Assembly (NCBI GenBank): GCA_964030475.1 | Contig: CAXIPT010000007.1 | Coordinates: 1,151,745 to 1,215,744 of the forward strand | DNA from: Tethya wilhelma | Lineage: Eukaryota; Porifera; Demospongiae; Tethyida; Tethyidae | Direction: 5' to 3' | Length of the DNA stretch: 64,000 bases | Part shown: piece after piece, positions 11,041-24,700 of the stretch | Layout of the letters: each line of letters begins with the position of its first letter | Position numbering within the stretch: the stretch's first letter is position 1 | Made by a program: the position numbers and the translations under genes | Notes under the pieces: generated by a model | The model's database searches: none | Seen by the model: only the letters and a program-made list of their open reading frames with translations | Told to the model about the DNA's origin: nothing

Positions 11041-13024
11041 TCAAAACACATACACTACTTTACTATCGCTGGTTACATAAACAAACCCATCTTTGTCAAC
11101 AGCCAGTCCTTGAGGATAGTGAAGCAATCCTTCTCCAAATGAAACTACAAATTCACCTTGTGGCATTTTAAACACAGAGACGCTTCCTCTTGCATTGCAG
11201 TTTGCAACGTACAAGTGATCGTTAAACAGTTTGATTCCTTTACCATTGCTCACTTTACCAGGCTTTCTGTTTATTTTCCTCACTCGTCTTGTTATCGGGT
11301 GTGTAATGACAATTTGATCAGATTCTGTTGTGTACATATTCCCGCGGTCACTGAAGGTGATATTTTCTACTGTTTTGCCAGCTGGTAGTGTGAATACTCT
11401 CTTCATTTTGAGATCCAAATCAAATACTTGTTCACGTCTGTTTTCAATGTCGCAAACATAAAGCTCTAGTTCCCCATCTTGGCTCAGATTGACAGCTAGC
11501 CCGCCGGGGTTATTGAACTGACCCAGATCCTTACCAATTCCCCCCACTCCCCGTGTATATATCCCGTCTGCACTAAATTTGTATACCCGGTGTTCTTTTC
11601 TGTCAGAAACAAACATGGCCTTTGATACTGGATCTATAGCCACGTCGCTCACTGCCGGTTGTTCTATGATTTTGATCAGTCTCTTTGTCTTGACATCAAA
11701 TATTGATATCTTGTCATTTTCGGGTACAATGAGTGTGTCATCGCTACATTCGATGCCTCCAAATGGATTAAGATCTCTGAAGATAGCGACAGCTGGACCC
11801 AGCTCTTCTAAGTTCTTGTTCACGAAGACGTTGAGTGGACTGTTGGAAACGTGGACGTTGTTCACTTTGATGGAAAGTGTGTTTCTTCCTCTCGTCATTG
11901 GTGTGAAACAAATGGTGACTTCATTCCCGATTTGCCGTACTACACTCACGTTTGTTACTGCTCCATTGTACACACTTTGTAGTACACCGTCGACTAGTTG
12001 TTGCCTTATGCAAGGCTGGCTTTCGGCATCGATTAGTGAGATTGTGATGATCTTCAATTCACCTTCTGTGAGGGACTGGAGTTGTTTTTCTTCAAGTACA
12101 CACTTTGTGGGGTCTGCAAGTGAGTATTTGATGCAGCAATCTGTGAGATGTTTTCTGAACTGTTCTGGTTCAAAATGCAGCCCAATATCGGCTCGTTTAA
12201 CAGGGTCCAGTGAGAGGTCCTCGGAAGTGCTGCTAACCTGCTCCAACTTATTGATGCTGTTTGTCTTGTGCTTGAGCAGGACTTCGTTGCCCTGGTTTGT
12301 AGTGGTCTTGACACCTTCGATGGTCTTTGTGATCTCAGTGAGCTTCTCTTGCAGCTGTGCCTCCTGCTTAGCAATGAGCTTTTCCTTGCTGTCCACTTCT
12401 CTTTTAATCATGGCTAGGCAGCGCAATTTGTGATCTTTGAGAATCTTTTCAAACTCTTTAAAGCTCTTTTCGATCTCTTCTTGAAGCTGTTCTCCTTGCA
12501 ATGTAATCTCACCTCTTGTATCTTTTAACTTTTGTAGACTTGCAGTAAGTTTCTCTGAAGCGGTTTGAGCTTGCTTCAAAGCCTCTTCTATGGTTGTACG
12601 ATGCTCACTTACCATTTTTTCAATGTAGTCACACTCGTGCTGTCTGTGCAATTCACTCCTGATTATGCAGTCTCTACACAGTAATGCATCACAGGTCTTG
12701 CAGTAGTGGGAGAGAGTTTGAGTGACGTGAACTTCACATGCGTGATATGTCACTGAAATAGATTTGTAAAAGTCTAGAAATCGATTTATCTGGTGAGAAG
12801 CTTCAAGACTACCAACATTGCATGCCATCCTGGATGACGGCTATATTGCGACATTTTGGGCAGGAAATGACTCCATCTTGAATCGTGTTTTCTAGACAAC
12901 GTTTGCAAAAGATGTGATCACAAGGAAGCTTCTTTGGCTCCCTGAAGACATCCAAACACACACTGCACGTCAAGATATCCCTCTTGATGCTCTCTCTAAC
13001 CACATGTCCTTCAGACCGTTGCAT
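11041..13024 (-). CDS. divergent TRIM-NHL protein, frame break after RING
   Basis: The RING is encoded at 12809-13024 (MQRSEGHVV, CSVCLDVF, PCDHIFC, CPKC). The remaining 595 residues are encoded at 11041-12828: B-box (CKTCDALLCRDC), a long coiled coil, a filamin-like domain (ITLSIKVNNVHVSNSPL-like region) and NHL blades ending DGFVYVTSDSKVVYVF. The two frames overlap by 20 nt at 12809-12828 and differ by one base, so a one-base error or mutation separates RING from B-box. Sequence away from the RING is far from the other copies, so this is the older member. It lies at the right end of the cluster. Without the shift it would be a normal TRIM of about 660 residues. Confidence 0.75.
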
Positions 13025-13307
13025 CTTTGATTTAAAAAAAATAGGCTACTCTTTGCAGTGTTTTTTTTTATTTTTCTCTTTTCTTTCTTTTCCCACTTGT
13101 CTTTTAAACTGTTGTTTGTGTACATGTGATGGTTTGTATAATATTTCAAATAGGGAAGCATGCTATTGTTTATGTGTGAATAATAGGCCATGCCAAGTTT
13201 AGGCTTTGTAGTATGTGTATTGTAGTATTCTCAGAAAATAGTAATTGTTTTAGCTTCCTGTGTAAGGCATGCAATTTTGGAGTGAGTACAGTTTGTGCAT
13301 GTGTAAT

Positions 13308-13351
<44 letters not shown>

Positions 13352-13354
13352 CAG
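13025..13354. other. spacer with (CA)n microsatellite
   Basis: AT-rich spacer between the divergent TRIM gene and the first visible BLTP2 exon, with a (CA)n run at about 13307-13346 directly before the splice acceptor at 13354. No convincing upstream BLTP2 exons could be found here, although about half of that gene should precede 13355. Confidence 0.6.
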
Positions 13355-16300
13355 CATCGGAGTCCTGGGACATGGAATATGGAGCTTGCATTGAACCAGC
13401 ACTTGCTCAAACCAGCATTTCATTTGGTACGATGAAATACTAATACTCACATAGTGGGACAATCCATTAAGCTAAACATACACTCAAAATTCTTCAGGTC
13501 TTCTTACCTCTCCCACTGTTGACCCAAGCAGACCACTGCCTTACTGGGACAAGGTAAATGATATCAATGGGATATATCATAACATCACACACACACTCAT
13601 CTTTTCATCTTTAGCTTCGTCTTCTCTTTCACGGTCAAATTCATCTCGTTACTGACGAAATGAGACTCATCTTACCATCGACCTTTAACCCCTACAACAC
13701 CGTGGAGTACTTGGAGGTAGCCATGAGCAATCTCGATTTGCAGCTGCTCACAAACAGTAAGTTGAATCTTTACCCATCAGTGCAGCATGTACTAAAAGAA
13801 AAAGAGGTTTGTTTGCATGTGTTTTTTTGTTTGTTTGTTTGTGTGTTTGTCTGTTAACATCTTGTAATAAAACTATACAGTGGTAGCTATGTACCATTTC
13901 TTTACCATCCTTGTAATTCCACAATTTGTAGAGAGAGATAGGTTAATCTCTTTGATATTGATTTTGTTTTGTGTGTTTTTTTATGCTGCTCTTAGCTCAG
14001 CTAGTTCTTGAGGGTGCTACTAGGATGATCATGCACACTGCATCCAAGTATGACTCCTGTCAGTTTCTCGATCTTCCTCGTGCCAAAGCCACGTTGAACC
14101 TCAACTGGTACTGCGGAGGGAAGGATCCTAACAGACACCATTTCATTGTCCGCTGTGCTCCCGATAAAATACCCATCCAACCGGACAAACAGGTTTGACG
14201 AGACACTTAGTTGTAAAGACGTACGTACAAGATAATGATATTTGTAATTTGTTATGCATTAACAGTTGGGGAACTGAGTTTATCATTTCTTGTGAAGTTT
14301 GTTTGTTGTTGGATTTTTGGATTGGAAAATCGTACGATTTTCCGGCCATTGTTTTACTGCACGTTTTATAGTAAGTGTGTATCGTATTCTCTGCTTAAGG
14401 TAGTCCGATTTAATTACTCATCTAAACAATCTCCTTATACACCAAGATTAGTTTCATTGTTTGCTTGTTATTGTACTATTTTTATAATTCTTGATAAAGA
14501 CATTTTATTTTAATCCAGACAATTGTCTTTGTGTGTATTATTTAATTTCCTATGAAACAAGTACTACATGTATAGTTGTCACATGTGCACAATTGAAGTC
14601 GTTTGCATCTTTTAAGCCATGCATGTGGGTATGTGATATGTACTTTCTAAATTTCTCTATAGGAACATGATTCTTACAGCACATTTCGATCTCAGAACCT
14701 GGACGTGGACCTCACTCTGGATGTCAAAAAATCGGTGAATACATACCACATTAATGCATTCCCATAATCACATTGTCGTATGCCCACTCTTAAGAGTTGA
14801 CATTGAGTATGTTTATACAGGAGTCATCTGATTCCCAGCCAAGCATACTGCTCTACTCTAGCACGCTGAGATGTCTTCAACAATACCAGGTGAAGCACAC
14901 ACCTGCATTTGATTATATTATTAATCTCCACCCCTTCTAATTAAACTCATCAGGTGGAATGAATATGAATATTCATGAGTACAGTATAGTGAGCTTGTAA
15001 TGGTCAAATAGGTTCACTGTTATCGCTCACATGTTGCCATGGTGGTCGATATTGTGTCCTATTACAGAATCTGTTGAAATGGAATGTTACCAGGCCAACG
15101 AGAAGAGGGGTCTACTTCAAGAACCTCAAGCCAAAGAGACCTCCTCTGCTAAGACACTGCAGGTGGGTATGTGTGTGTGTACGGAATAAAAACAAGGGGG
15201 AGTTAGGGGCCAATTTGTGTAGATAGTAAACTACACATAGACCTCGATCTTTTGTGGAAAATTGAAAAAAGGAAGAACAAAACACCTTTATGTGGCAATA
15301 CATTGTTTGCTTGCTTTTTCCATTCTTGCTATTGAACATCTATTGAGTTTTGTGGTTATTTTCCTTCCACCTTCACAGAGTTCTCAAGATGTCTGTCTCC
15401 TTTCCCAAGAGTGTAGGAAGGTACTGGTCCTCGAAGGCCCAGCAACAAGGTGTCCATTGCTGCATCAACGAAGCCTCTTTCTCTATTGACTATCGACTGA
15501 AGCTGGTCCCTGTGGAGTCCAACCTCGTACAGCGACCACGAGCTGATTGGACGATTCGTAGTTGTAACGGAGAGGTGAGAGAGATCACGGCTCATGTTGA
15601 GAGAAAGGTGAAGAAGTACGAGGAGACAATGGACGATTGTGTGAGTCAGGTGAGGGGTGAGGGTGTGAGGGGTGATGCTGTGTATGTGAAGGAGTGAGGG
15701 TGTGAGGGTGAATGTGCTTGTGTAGAGTGGATGGGTGATTGTGTGTGTGGTGATATTATATGATTCTTCTCGATCTCTCACACAAATCAGGACGAGTCAC
15801 TGAAGAGAGTGAATGAAGTGAATGAATCGTCCGTCCTTCTTATCATGGATGAGTAAGCTAACTATACAAACCACTAATATTTTAACTATTACTTTTGACT
15901 TTGCTACAATTTCACTTTCAAAATCAGGTTGAGCTATTCCAGACAAGACTCAGGAACCATGGAAACATCGGAAGAAGATAAAGTAAGCCATACTAGGCCA
16001 GAATTGAATTCATACTGGCTAACTGGTTTTACTTGTTTGTCCAGTTTATCCATTGTTTGGAGACTCGCAACACTCGTCTTATGTGGAACCCGTCAAACAG
16101 GAATGTGGTACTGGGACTATATGGTGCCTTCAAACAGGCTCAGGTACATACAAATGTAGTAGAAACATCCTTCATTGTGTCAGTGAGTTCAGCAAGAGAT
16201 GGAGGTTCTAAATACCAGTCATACATATGTAGACATAGTAGTGTGTACTGCTATTATCTGCTCCAATGTTTGCCTTTGAATTTTAGTAGCTCAGTAGTAA

Positions 16301-19300
16301 GAGCATTCAACTAGAATTCGAAAGACCCAGGGTTCGAATCCCAACTAGATCTAAAATTTTGAGTTTTCATCCAGCATATTGGTCATTCAGTATATTGACT
16401 GTCTATTTTCCTCTGTGTGTGCTCTTTCAGAGACTGAAGAGAGACCTGTCTACAGAGGCTCTCAAGTCACTGCTACTGAAGTTTGAAAGTCCAGCTGCAG
16501 ATGGTGAAAGCAAGGAAGAACAGGTATACATGTCTACTCCCTATCTATAGCTGTACTTTTGAGGTACTGTATCTCTAAAGTGGATTGTAGGGGGAAAAGT
16601 TTTGGGCAACCAAGCTTGATGCACACTTCCTTGAAGCCAGTAGCTGACTATCTATTACTCACAGCATTTACAATGGTCAACTGTTCATTTGTCTCTCTCT
16701 GTAATAATATAGGGTGAAACTGAAGCTGATGAGGATGTCCCTGGTTCGTTAGGCACACCCATTTCCCGTCGTCGTCAAGCAGCTAATGCTCGCATGAGAC
16801 AGGGTAGCTCTGGCAACACCATGCTGGATCAGCTGCTCAATGATATCAGTAACAAGTTTGTCTCCTACGTGGATGAGGTGTGTGTGGGTGTGGGTGTGGG
16901 TGTGGGTGTGGGTGTGGGTGTGTTTGAAAGATGTAAAGATATATTAATATAAGATGCAATGTTTTAAAGATATGTTTAAAGATCCAATGTTTGATGATAT
17001 GCAATGCTTTAAAGATACAGTATCTTAAAGAAAGAAGCCCTAGCTGTTTTAAATATATCTTTAAAAGAGTTAATGTTTTTAACTTAAAGATACAAATGAA
17101 GAATTCCAAAAATCACTCCAATCACCAATAAGAAAAAGACAATATAGAGTGTTATGAACCCTGCGATTACAACAGGCGACCTCATACTTTTTGGTCTTTT
17201 AAATGGTATATAAACTGCCACCAGCATCCCCTGTTTTGTAATGGAAAATCTATTCTTTGTTTTCCTTTGACTCTCTTCCAAAGTCTGGCTATTTTCACGG
17301 TTTGTTTCTTGTGTTTGGTCAGTAGCTTCATCAGACTCTTCAACAACTTGAGCTAAGCTTGTCAAATCAACATCTTGGTCATTGCTGCTTAAGTTCTCAT
17401 CTGTTCTGTTGCTAGGGGTGGCATCATAAGCCGGATTTTGATTCACTATTATAGTGCTGTCAATGTCTGTTTCCTGGTGTACATTCGAGTCTCTCAGAAT
17501 CTCTGCATACACCACTGTGGGGTAGCAATTTCCAGCAGTCCCAGCTTCCCTTTCTTTGCCTAAGGTTGTTTTTACGTAGTCATACTCTCCTTCTTGTGGT
17601 TCTGAAGGAGGTAAGATCTCCAAGTAGGCTGGACTTGAAGTGTCTTGTCCTTCATCTTGTACTGGTACAGGCTCTGAAGATGAGATGTCTCTATCAGCCA
17701 TTTTTGTTACTTTCTACATACACACACACACACACACATGCATGCGCACATATTTGTACAAGATCATGACTATTGTCATGGTTGAGTGATCAGATATATA
17801 CAACCTTCTGTTTTCTTGCATTCATTTCGACATTTTTTTGTTAATGTACCATGTAGACTCAGTGTGTCTGGATAAACAGCTTGTAACTACCTTTTAATAT
17901 AAATGGGTTAACTCTAATTTTGTGTGCATGATGCAGGCATGCATTTTAATTTGATAATTTGTAGTAATAGTTGTGTGTAATAGATTTAAAAATTTCATCA
18001 ATGCAGCGTGCTACAAGCGATCCATTATTGAAAGGAGTAACAGCTGGGAGCATGAATGATGTCACAGAGAGAAACTGGCTCAGTACGTATACAAATAACA
18101 TTGTTAGCCTCACTCCCAGGCCTTCCCTGATACTTATTTTATATTTTATGAGTCGGAAAATTTATTTTCGGGAAAGGCCTGAGTATGTAATTGTCCATGT
18201 ATGTATATAATACACACTCATTTAAGATTCATTTTTTCATTTATAATGTTCCTTGCAGTCACGCTCACCAACACCCAGATAGCTCTACAAGGAGTTGAGA
18301 AGAATGGCTATATTCTCGCTAGCTCTCACGTTGCACAGGTATTCGGACGAGAGCACGAGCCAAAGCTGAAGGAAGGTGACTTAGTCACTAAGAAGTCTTG
18401 GGTGGGAAAAGTTCAAGAATTACAGGTTTGCAAAACAGGTTTATCTATAGCATAAATGTTCGATTTTTTTGTGTGTTTGTATTCTATACTTGTATTCTTT
18501 TCTTTTTGGCATTCTAACAATTTCTGTAATATCTAGTACTTTTCGACTGTGGGACCAAATGATGACATCACTACTATTCCCTGGCTCCCCCTCTCTGTAA
18601 TCAGGAACCCCGTACTATCGGGGGCCACTGATTCAGATATTGAAGAAGCACCCCCCGATGAAGAATCTGCATTGAATGTCCTACTGATGAGTGCACTTGG
18701 ACCGGACCAAGGAAAAGAGCAGGGGACCCCAGCACTGCCCCCCGGAGAAGCTGTAGGGGGTCTTGTGAGTTGCGTGCAGTCGTCGGGGAACCAAGATGTG
18801 CAGCTGCAGAGGATTGCTTCCCGATGTCACTGTCAGATATTCTACGTCACGTACGGCGAACAGGTTGAAGAGACGGATGTGACCAAGAGCCCACTGTCTG
18901 TGAGTGTCTTGTATGCATAGCTTGGTATATATAAATTTGCTATAGCCTCGTTTCCAGGCTCCTCTTTAGTGAATATTGTTTTTTTCCCATTGTCTGCCAA
19001 AGCCTCATGGCTCAACCACTGATCTCAGTTCACGTGATAGGGATATCGTAGACACTTTCACTTTCCGTTACCCAACAGTTGACATCTGTACCACCTCAGT
19101 AAGTCTACATATAGGTCTTTGGTATTCTGATGTTGTGGTGATTTAAAGACTACTTTGTTTTCCCATCACAGACACAGTATGCCATGATCATGGATATACT
19201 CAACAACCTACTTCTTCACAAAGAACCAAAGAAAAAGGTTTGCACAATCATCATTTCTTAGCCTCTTCCTCTGCCAATGATACTTAGTCAGTGTGCAATA

Positions 19301-19406
19301 TTACTTGGTTCTACATACCTCACTCTTGGTACTAAATTCATTGGCTACCTGTACACTCACTAAGTAGAAAAATGTACAATAATATTCACCAGTTGGTACA
19401 CAGACA

Positions 19407-19445
<39 letters not shown>

Positions 19446-19667
19446 TTTCGTTCACCGCTCGTTTATGTTCNNNNNNNNNNNNNNNNNNNNNNNNNNNNNN
19501 NNNNNNNNNNNNNNNNNNNNNNNNNNNNNNNNNNNNNNNNNNNNNNNNNNNNNNNNNNNNNNNNNNNNNNNNNNNNNNNNNNNNNNNNNNNNNNNNNNNN
19601 NNNNNNNNNNNNNNNNNNNNNNNNNNNNNNNNNNNNNNNNNNNNNNNNNNNNNNNNNNNNNNNNNNN

Positions 19668-19755
<88 letters not shown>

Positions 19756-20522
19756 GTGTGTTGTGTAGTTTGTGTGTGTGTGTGTGTGGCCACCACATGT
19801 AACACTGCTTGTGGTTAAATTTATCCTAGCCAAATCTACATACAATGCCATTCAGTGGTGTGGGAATGCTTAGGTGTCTAACCCAGAGGGAAGGACTTAG
19901 AGGTTAACTATTCAATAGGTTTTAGCCTGTGTCTAGACCACAATAGAACAAGTCTCATTCCTATGCTGGAATATAAGCATGAGCCTAAGTAGTGTCAACC
20001 ATTTTTGTTCTGAAGCAGCTGCAAGCAGAATCTACTCGCTACCTTCTGAAAGTAACAGTGGTCAAGATGTTTTTCCTTCCTTTTTTTTTTGGATAAACTA
20101 TCTAGGATACCTACAACAATGTAAAAGGTACCATACAAAGTAGATAAATTAAGTCACGTGGCTAGCTTTTTATACTGGGAGACACAGAAGAATGATGCTT
20201 CACCACTGGATTACCCGGACTCCTACCTAGGGGAGTGGTCCCGCCCATGTCCATAGGTTACCACTGGTCGGAAGTTCAAAGGGACCGAAACTGGTGGTAA
20301 TGCGATGATTGGTTTGGGTACTTCCCTGATGACCGGAACTATATACTACTGAACTTTGAAAACTTTTTAAATAAATTTCTATTACTGTGTGTTTGGTTTA
20401 CTATTGGCAATCCAAAAAATGTGGAGGCATAAGGAAATGTTTTCTGCCCTAGCAGAGGCTCGGAAAGACAGTTGACAAGTCCTTCCCTTAATTTTTATTT
20501 CTCACTTTTCATTTTAACCCAA

Positions 20523-20555
<33 letters not shown>

Positions 20556-21668
20556 TGATCATTAAATTGTTCATGGGATAGATCATGGAGAGAGTTTGTG
20601 TGTTTTTTCTATACCATATAGCGGGAAATTTCATATAAATTGTTAAAAATGTGACAAAAATTTTATAGCTTTAAATTTCATATACATACTTGTCATTCAA
20701 GCAACATAAGAAGAATTTGTATATACCATACTAAAATTTCCCTGCTATACGGTATGGTGTGATCAACAAAATCCTTCCCATTGACCTTTCTCTCTCTCTC
20801 CCTCCCTCTCCTCCCATACAGGGGCCCTCCTCAGCCGCCACGTCCCCCAAAGCCAAGGAACTTGTAATCAAAAGTACATTTTAGTGTAATTTAAAATTTT
20901 GTGTCTGTCTGTTTTTAACTAATATTATTTTTCGTTTCGTGTTGTATTTGTGCAAGACACCATATATACATGTGTGATAGAATTTCTAATTTAAGCTCAC
21001 TACTTACAATGCATATGTTCAATGTCATGTACATGCTGTGACAACCTGACACACAAGTGCCTTTGCTGTGTGGACGTGTGCTGTGACTCACCACACAAGT
21101 ACTCCTATAGCAAAACTATATTTTATTTTATGTAGGCTTTTTGAAATGGCAGCAAACCACCTAGCTTATGTACTCATTGGGCCACCTGGTAGATATCTTA
21201 GTGGATGTTGTGTGGCATCTGTTGCTAAGCATTGGTGATAAAATTTCTTGAGTATGTTTTTCTAATACAACTGTGGTATGCATCACAAAGATGTTGGTTA
21301 TCTTCAAGACTATCTTACACTATGTAATGTGAGGTATTGTTGCCTATATGGTCTATGACTGATATTAGGTATACAAATTCCAACTTTCTAGTCTTACAGG
21401 CCTGACTCCGATCATACAAGATTGGGTATGTGATTGTGTGCAATCCCTGTACTGCTTACTGCTTTCGTAGTCTCATTTTTCATGTCTCAAGTTGCAGAGT
21501 AGAATTCTGTTGACATTGGCCCTGAATTGACAATAATTGATGCATATATGCACTCTCTCTCACACACATACAATGAGGTATTGTGCTCCTGATAGATGAA
21601 TCAGCATCACTGAGGTGAGTGTAAAGAGGCTATTGTCTAGGCTATTGTTGTCTATGACGACTGACAGC

Positions 21669-21700
<32 letters not shown>

Positions 21701-24700
21701 CGACTGTGTCACTACATGTGAATGCTTTTTCTAGCTAGCTCAGCTCTGAGCTCCAAGATGTGGCAGCCATCATGCAGATGAAGATATCATCTCTGATCTT
21801 ATCAATGCTATAATCTGGTACATACCTGCTACAACCTGGCCTGTCTATATAGATCTTATCATCTATAGCTAGCTGTCATGTGCATGTGGTCAATGCAGAT
21901 CGAAATTTTGTGAAAGTTGTTAGAGAGGTGGTAAGTGGTGAAAATTGTATTGTGTGATCAACAAATCCTTTCCATTGGCATTATTTATCCCTGTGTTCCA
22001 ATCATTGGCTTGCATGTAGTCAGTCATCACATGCACTACCAATCCCATAGTAGCTCATGTGCTTTGCCCTTCCCAAAACATTGGGTGTGATTCATTTGAG
22101 AGTTAATTCATTGAGTGGGCATTTTCCTGTAGTGTGGTGGATTCCCTTGTTACAATAATCATCTTGCGCAATCGCGCATTTCTGTGAACTGGAATGTTTA
22201 TTCTGGAATTACTGACTGTATGCAGATCTGGGTTTTTTGGAATCAGATTTTGTGTAGCAAACCTTATTTGGATGTTTACTCACGCGTACTGCTGGCATGT
22301 CTAGTCTCTTGTGGTATTCAATGGACCAAGCCCCTTTTATGTAAATTCATTGTCCAACAAAGGGAATTCATTGCATAAAAGTATGCCTGTAAAAATGGGA
22401 AAACATGACATGAACATGATCATCTCATGCCAATTCAGGGGTGGTTCTATTGCTGGTTGCATTCTATAAGGGCACTGCACTTTGAGTATCCTATGCCACC
22501 ATATACAACAAATCATCATGTGGTAGCTATATGTACAACTGGTTTATGGCCAGGTGGAGATGAATTCATGTGCAGGTGATGTGTGGTCTCGCGCGTTGCT
22601 CCAATCCATATATAGTTTGGGAGTAAAACGTTAATGAAGCATGCACAAACATATTATTACAAACTCGCCGTAATTGTGACCCAGTCACTCTACAGTTTAC
22701 CATAACTGAAACCATAGTGGTGAGTTTTCATAACTGCGGTGAATTTACATCAACATTGAAAGAAAAACTGCTAGTGTGTACTCCAGTTTCCCACTGATAT
22801 GAATTGAACTCTCAATTCAGTAAGTTGAAGGCCTAGTACAAGATCATGAAGATGCCACCCATTATACTCACTGTTAGAGAACACAAACCATTGTGCAATG
22901 TAAACATACCAATGTACACCCATCTGTGTTTATCTACATCTAGCAGTGAGTGTACTTATGTTCCTGACAATTAACCTTGTACTCATGGCAGTGACGCTAT
23001 CACTTGTATGAATACAATTACTGAGTTGTTTACAGGCTGTGTGTTTGTGTGGCACCATGAATTATTATGAGGTGGTCTGAGTGAATTTTGGCTTCTGTGG
23101 CATTTGGAATTCTCATACACATTATAGACTAATTATCTTATTATGGCTGTGTAACCTGATCTAATTCAATTATGGATATATGCCACTAGTATGCAGGGGG
23201 AATGCCAAGGTGGACCTATTCATTATGGTTGTGTATGTACTGTGGTCATACCATATGAGTCACAATTAAATATACGTACACATACAGCAACCGCTGTAAG
23301 CTGCCATATATTTGTATTCTGGGAATACTTGTTAGGTTGCATGAGGCAGGAACTAGCTATATCAGTCGAACCGCACGCGTACGCGGAAACGCTCCTACGT
23401 TGAGATTTAATTGCAAATGAATTTATTCATAAGGTCAAGTACAGTTAATTCGCGATTATGAAGTATGCAACGCATTGTTTTTATTTCTTCCACAGATTCT
23501 TGCTTTGCTGTTCCAAACTTGGTATGCAAATTGTACATTAAATAATCTAACTTTCAACAAAGTTTAGTGTCCAGAGATGGGATTTTATGCTCATAGCAAT
23601 CACCAACAGACTGAAGATAGGAAACTTTAACCCCCAAGTTAAAGCTTTGGACATTTCTGTTTTAAAAGTAGCCAGCAGACAAAAACCAGTTTTCAGCCTT
23701 CTTAGACTCCAATCCATAGAATTATGGCCTCTTTGTTTGTGTCCAGCTATTAGAATGCTTGCAATCGATGGATTTAACAGCTTACATAAATGTACATTAA
23801 AAGTCTAAATGGTAGGTACAAGTCACAAACATAATACTGTTTTTTATATGAATTGGAGTACTTTCTAAAGTAGTTTCAACTGTCAGAAGATGTGCCTGAA
23901 TCAGAGCCTGCAGAAGACAAGAATCGAGACTATGTGTGAACTATTATAATACCAGTATATGAATATTCATGATGTACTTTTTCCATACTATTATGATAAA
24001 CTTGACTGGGTCAAATAGTACATTGAAAGAGCCTAGTGACAGACAGATATACCTTGTACAAGTCTTAGTATGCCTTATTGTGCTTCAAATTCAGTGGCAA
24101 AATACAAAAACTTAGAAAGTAGTCGTGTACTACACAATACATTGAATTTATATGCATTCATATGTAGATTAGGGTGAGTGCCCTTACAAAAGCTTTGGAC
24201 ATTTCCGTTTAAAGACATTTACAATAGCAATAATAGCACACAAGGTGCTTAAGACATCGTAGAACATAAATAAGCAAGCCAAAATTGTGTCCCTTGCTTA
24301 CCGAGTGATATTCTCCTGGAAATAGTCACCACACACTGCTTGTCTGGTGTCCTAGTGCAAATATTCACGGCAAGCAGACATTTCGTATAACACTTGAGCT
24401 CGTAAATGAAGACTTATATTATTCTTTGGACATCTGACTATCCAATGGTGAGCACAGATAGGGCCAAATCTCCGTGTAATCCAGCTTGAAACTTCATTCT
24501 TCAATGTGCCTCCAAACGGCCAAAAAGTCGCCATTTTCCTGGTCACGCCNGTGACCAAGAGCCCACTGTCTGTGAGTGTCCTATGTATGTGCTATAGCCT
24601 CATTCCTATGTAGGCTCCTCCTTTGTGTATGTATGTCTTTCTTCAAAAATATGTAATATTCGCGAAGGAGGAGCCTGGGAGTGAGGCTGTGTAGGCATGT

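Noticed and set aside
11579..12433. Plus-strand frame of 284 residues
   Set aside because: It is a shadow of the divergent TRIM coiled coil and filamin coding region, with no recognisable domain.
13213..13443. Frame with HTHTHTHT run treated as one gene
   Set aside because: Only 13355-13426 is an exon (splice sites and phase fit BLTP2). The rest is the (CA)n tract and intron.
15356..15781. Minus-strand frame of 141 residues
   Set aside because: It is antisense to a BLTP2 exon with strong family motifs; its low-complexity HTLTP content is a shadow.
16280..16357. Functional tRNA-Ser(AGA)
   Set aside because: The T-stem is only three pairs and extra bases precede the 3' arm, so a tRNA-like repeat is the safer call.
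22184..23808. Several frames of 60-75 residues in the 19.7-24.5 kb insert
   Set aside because: Short, without splice support, domains or biased codon use; expected by chance in AT-rich DNA.
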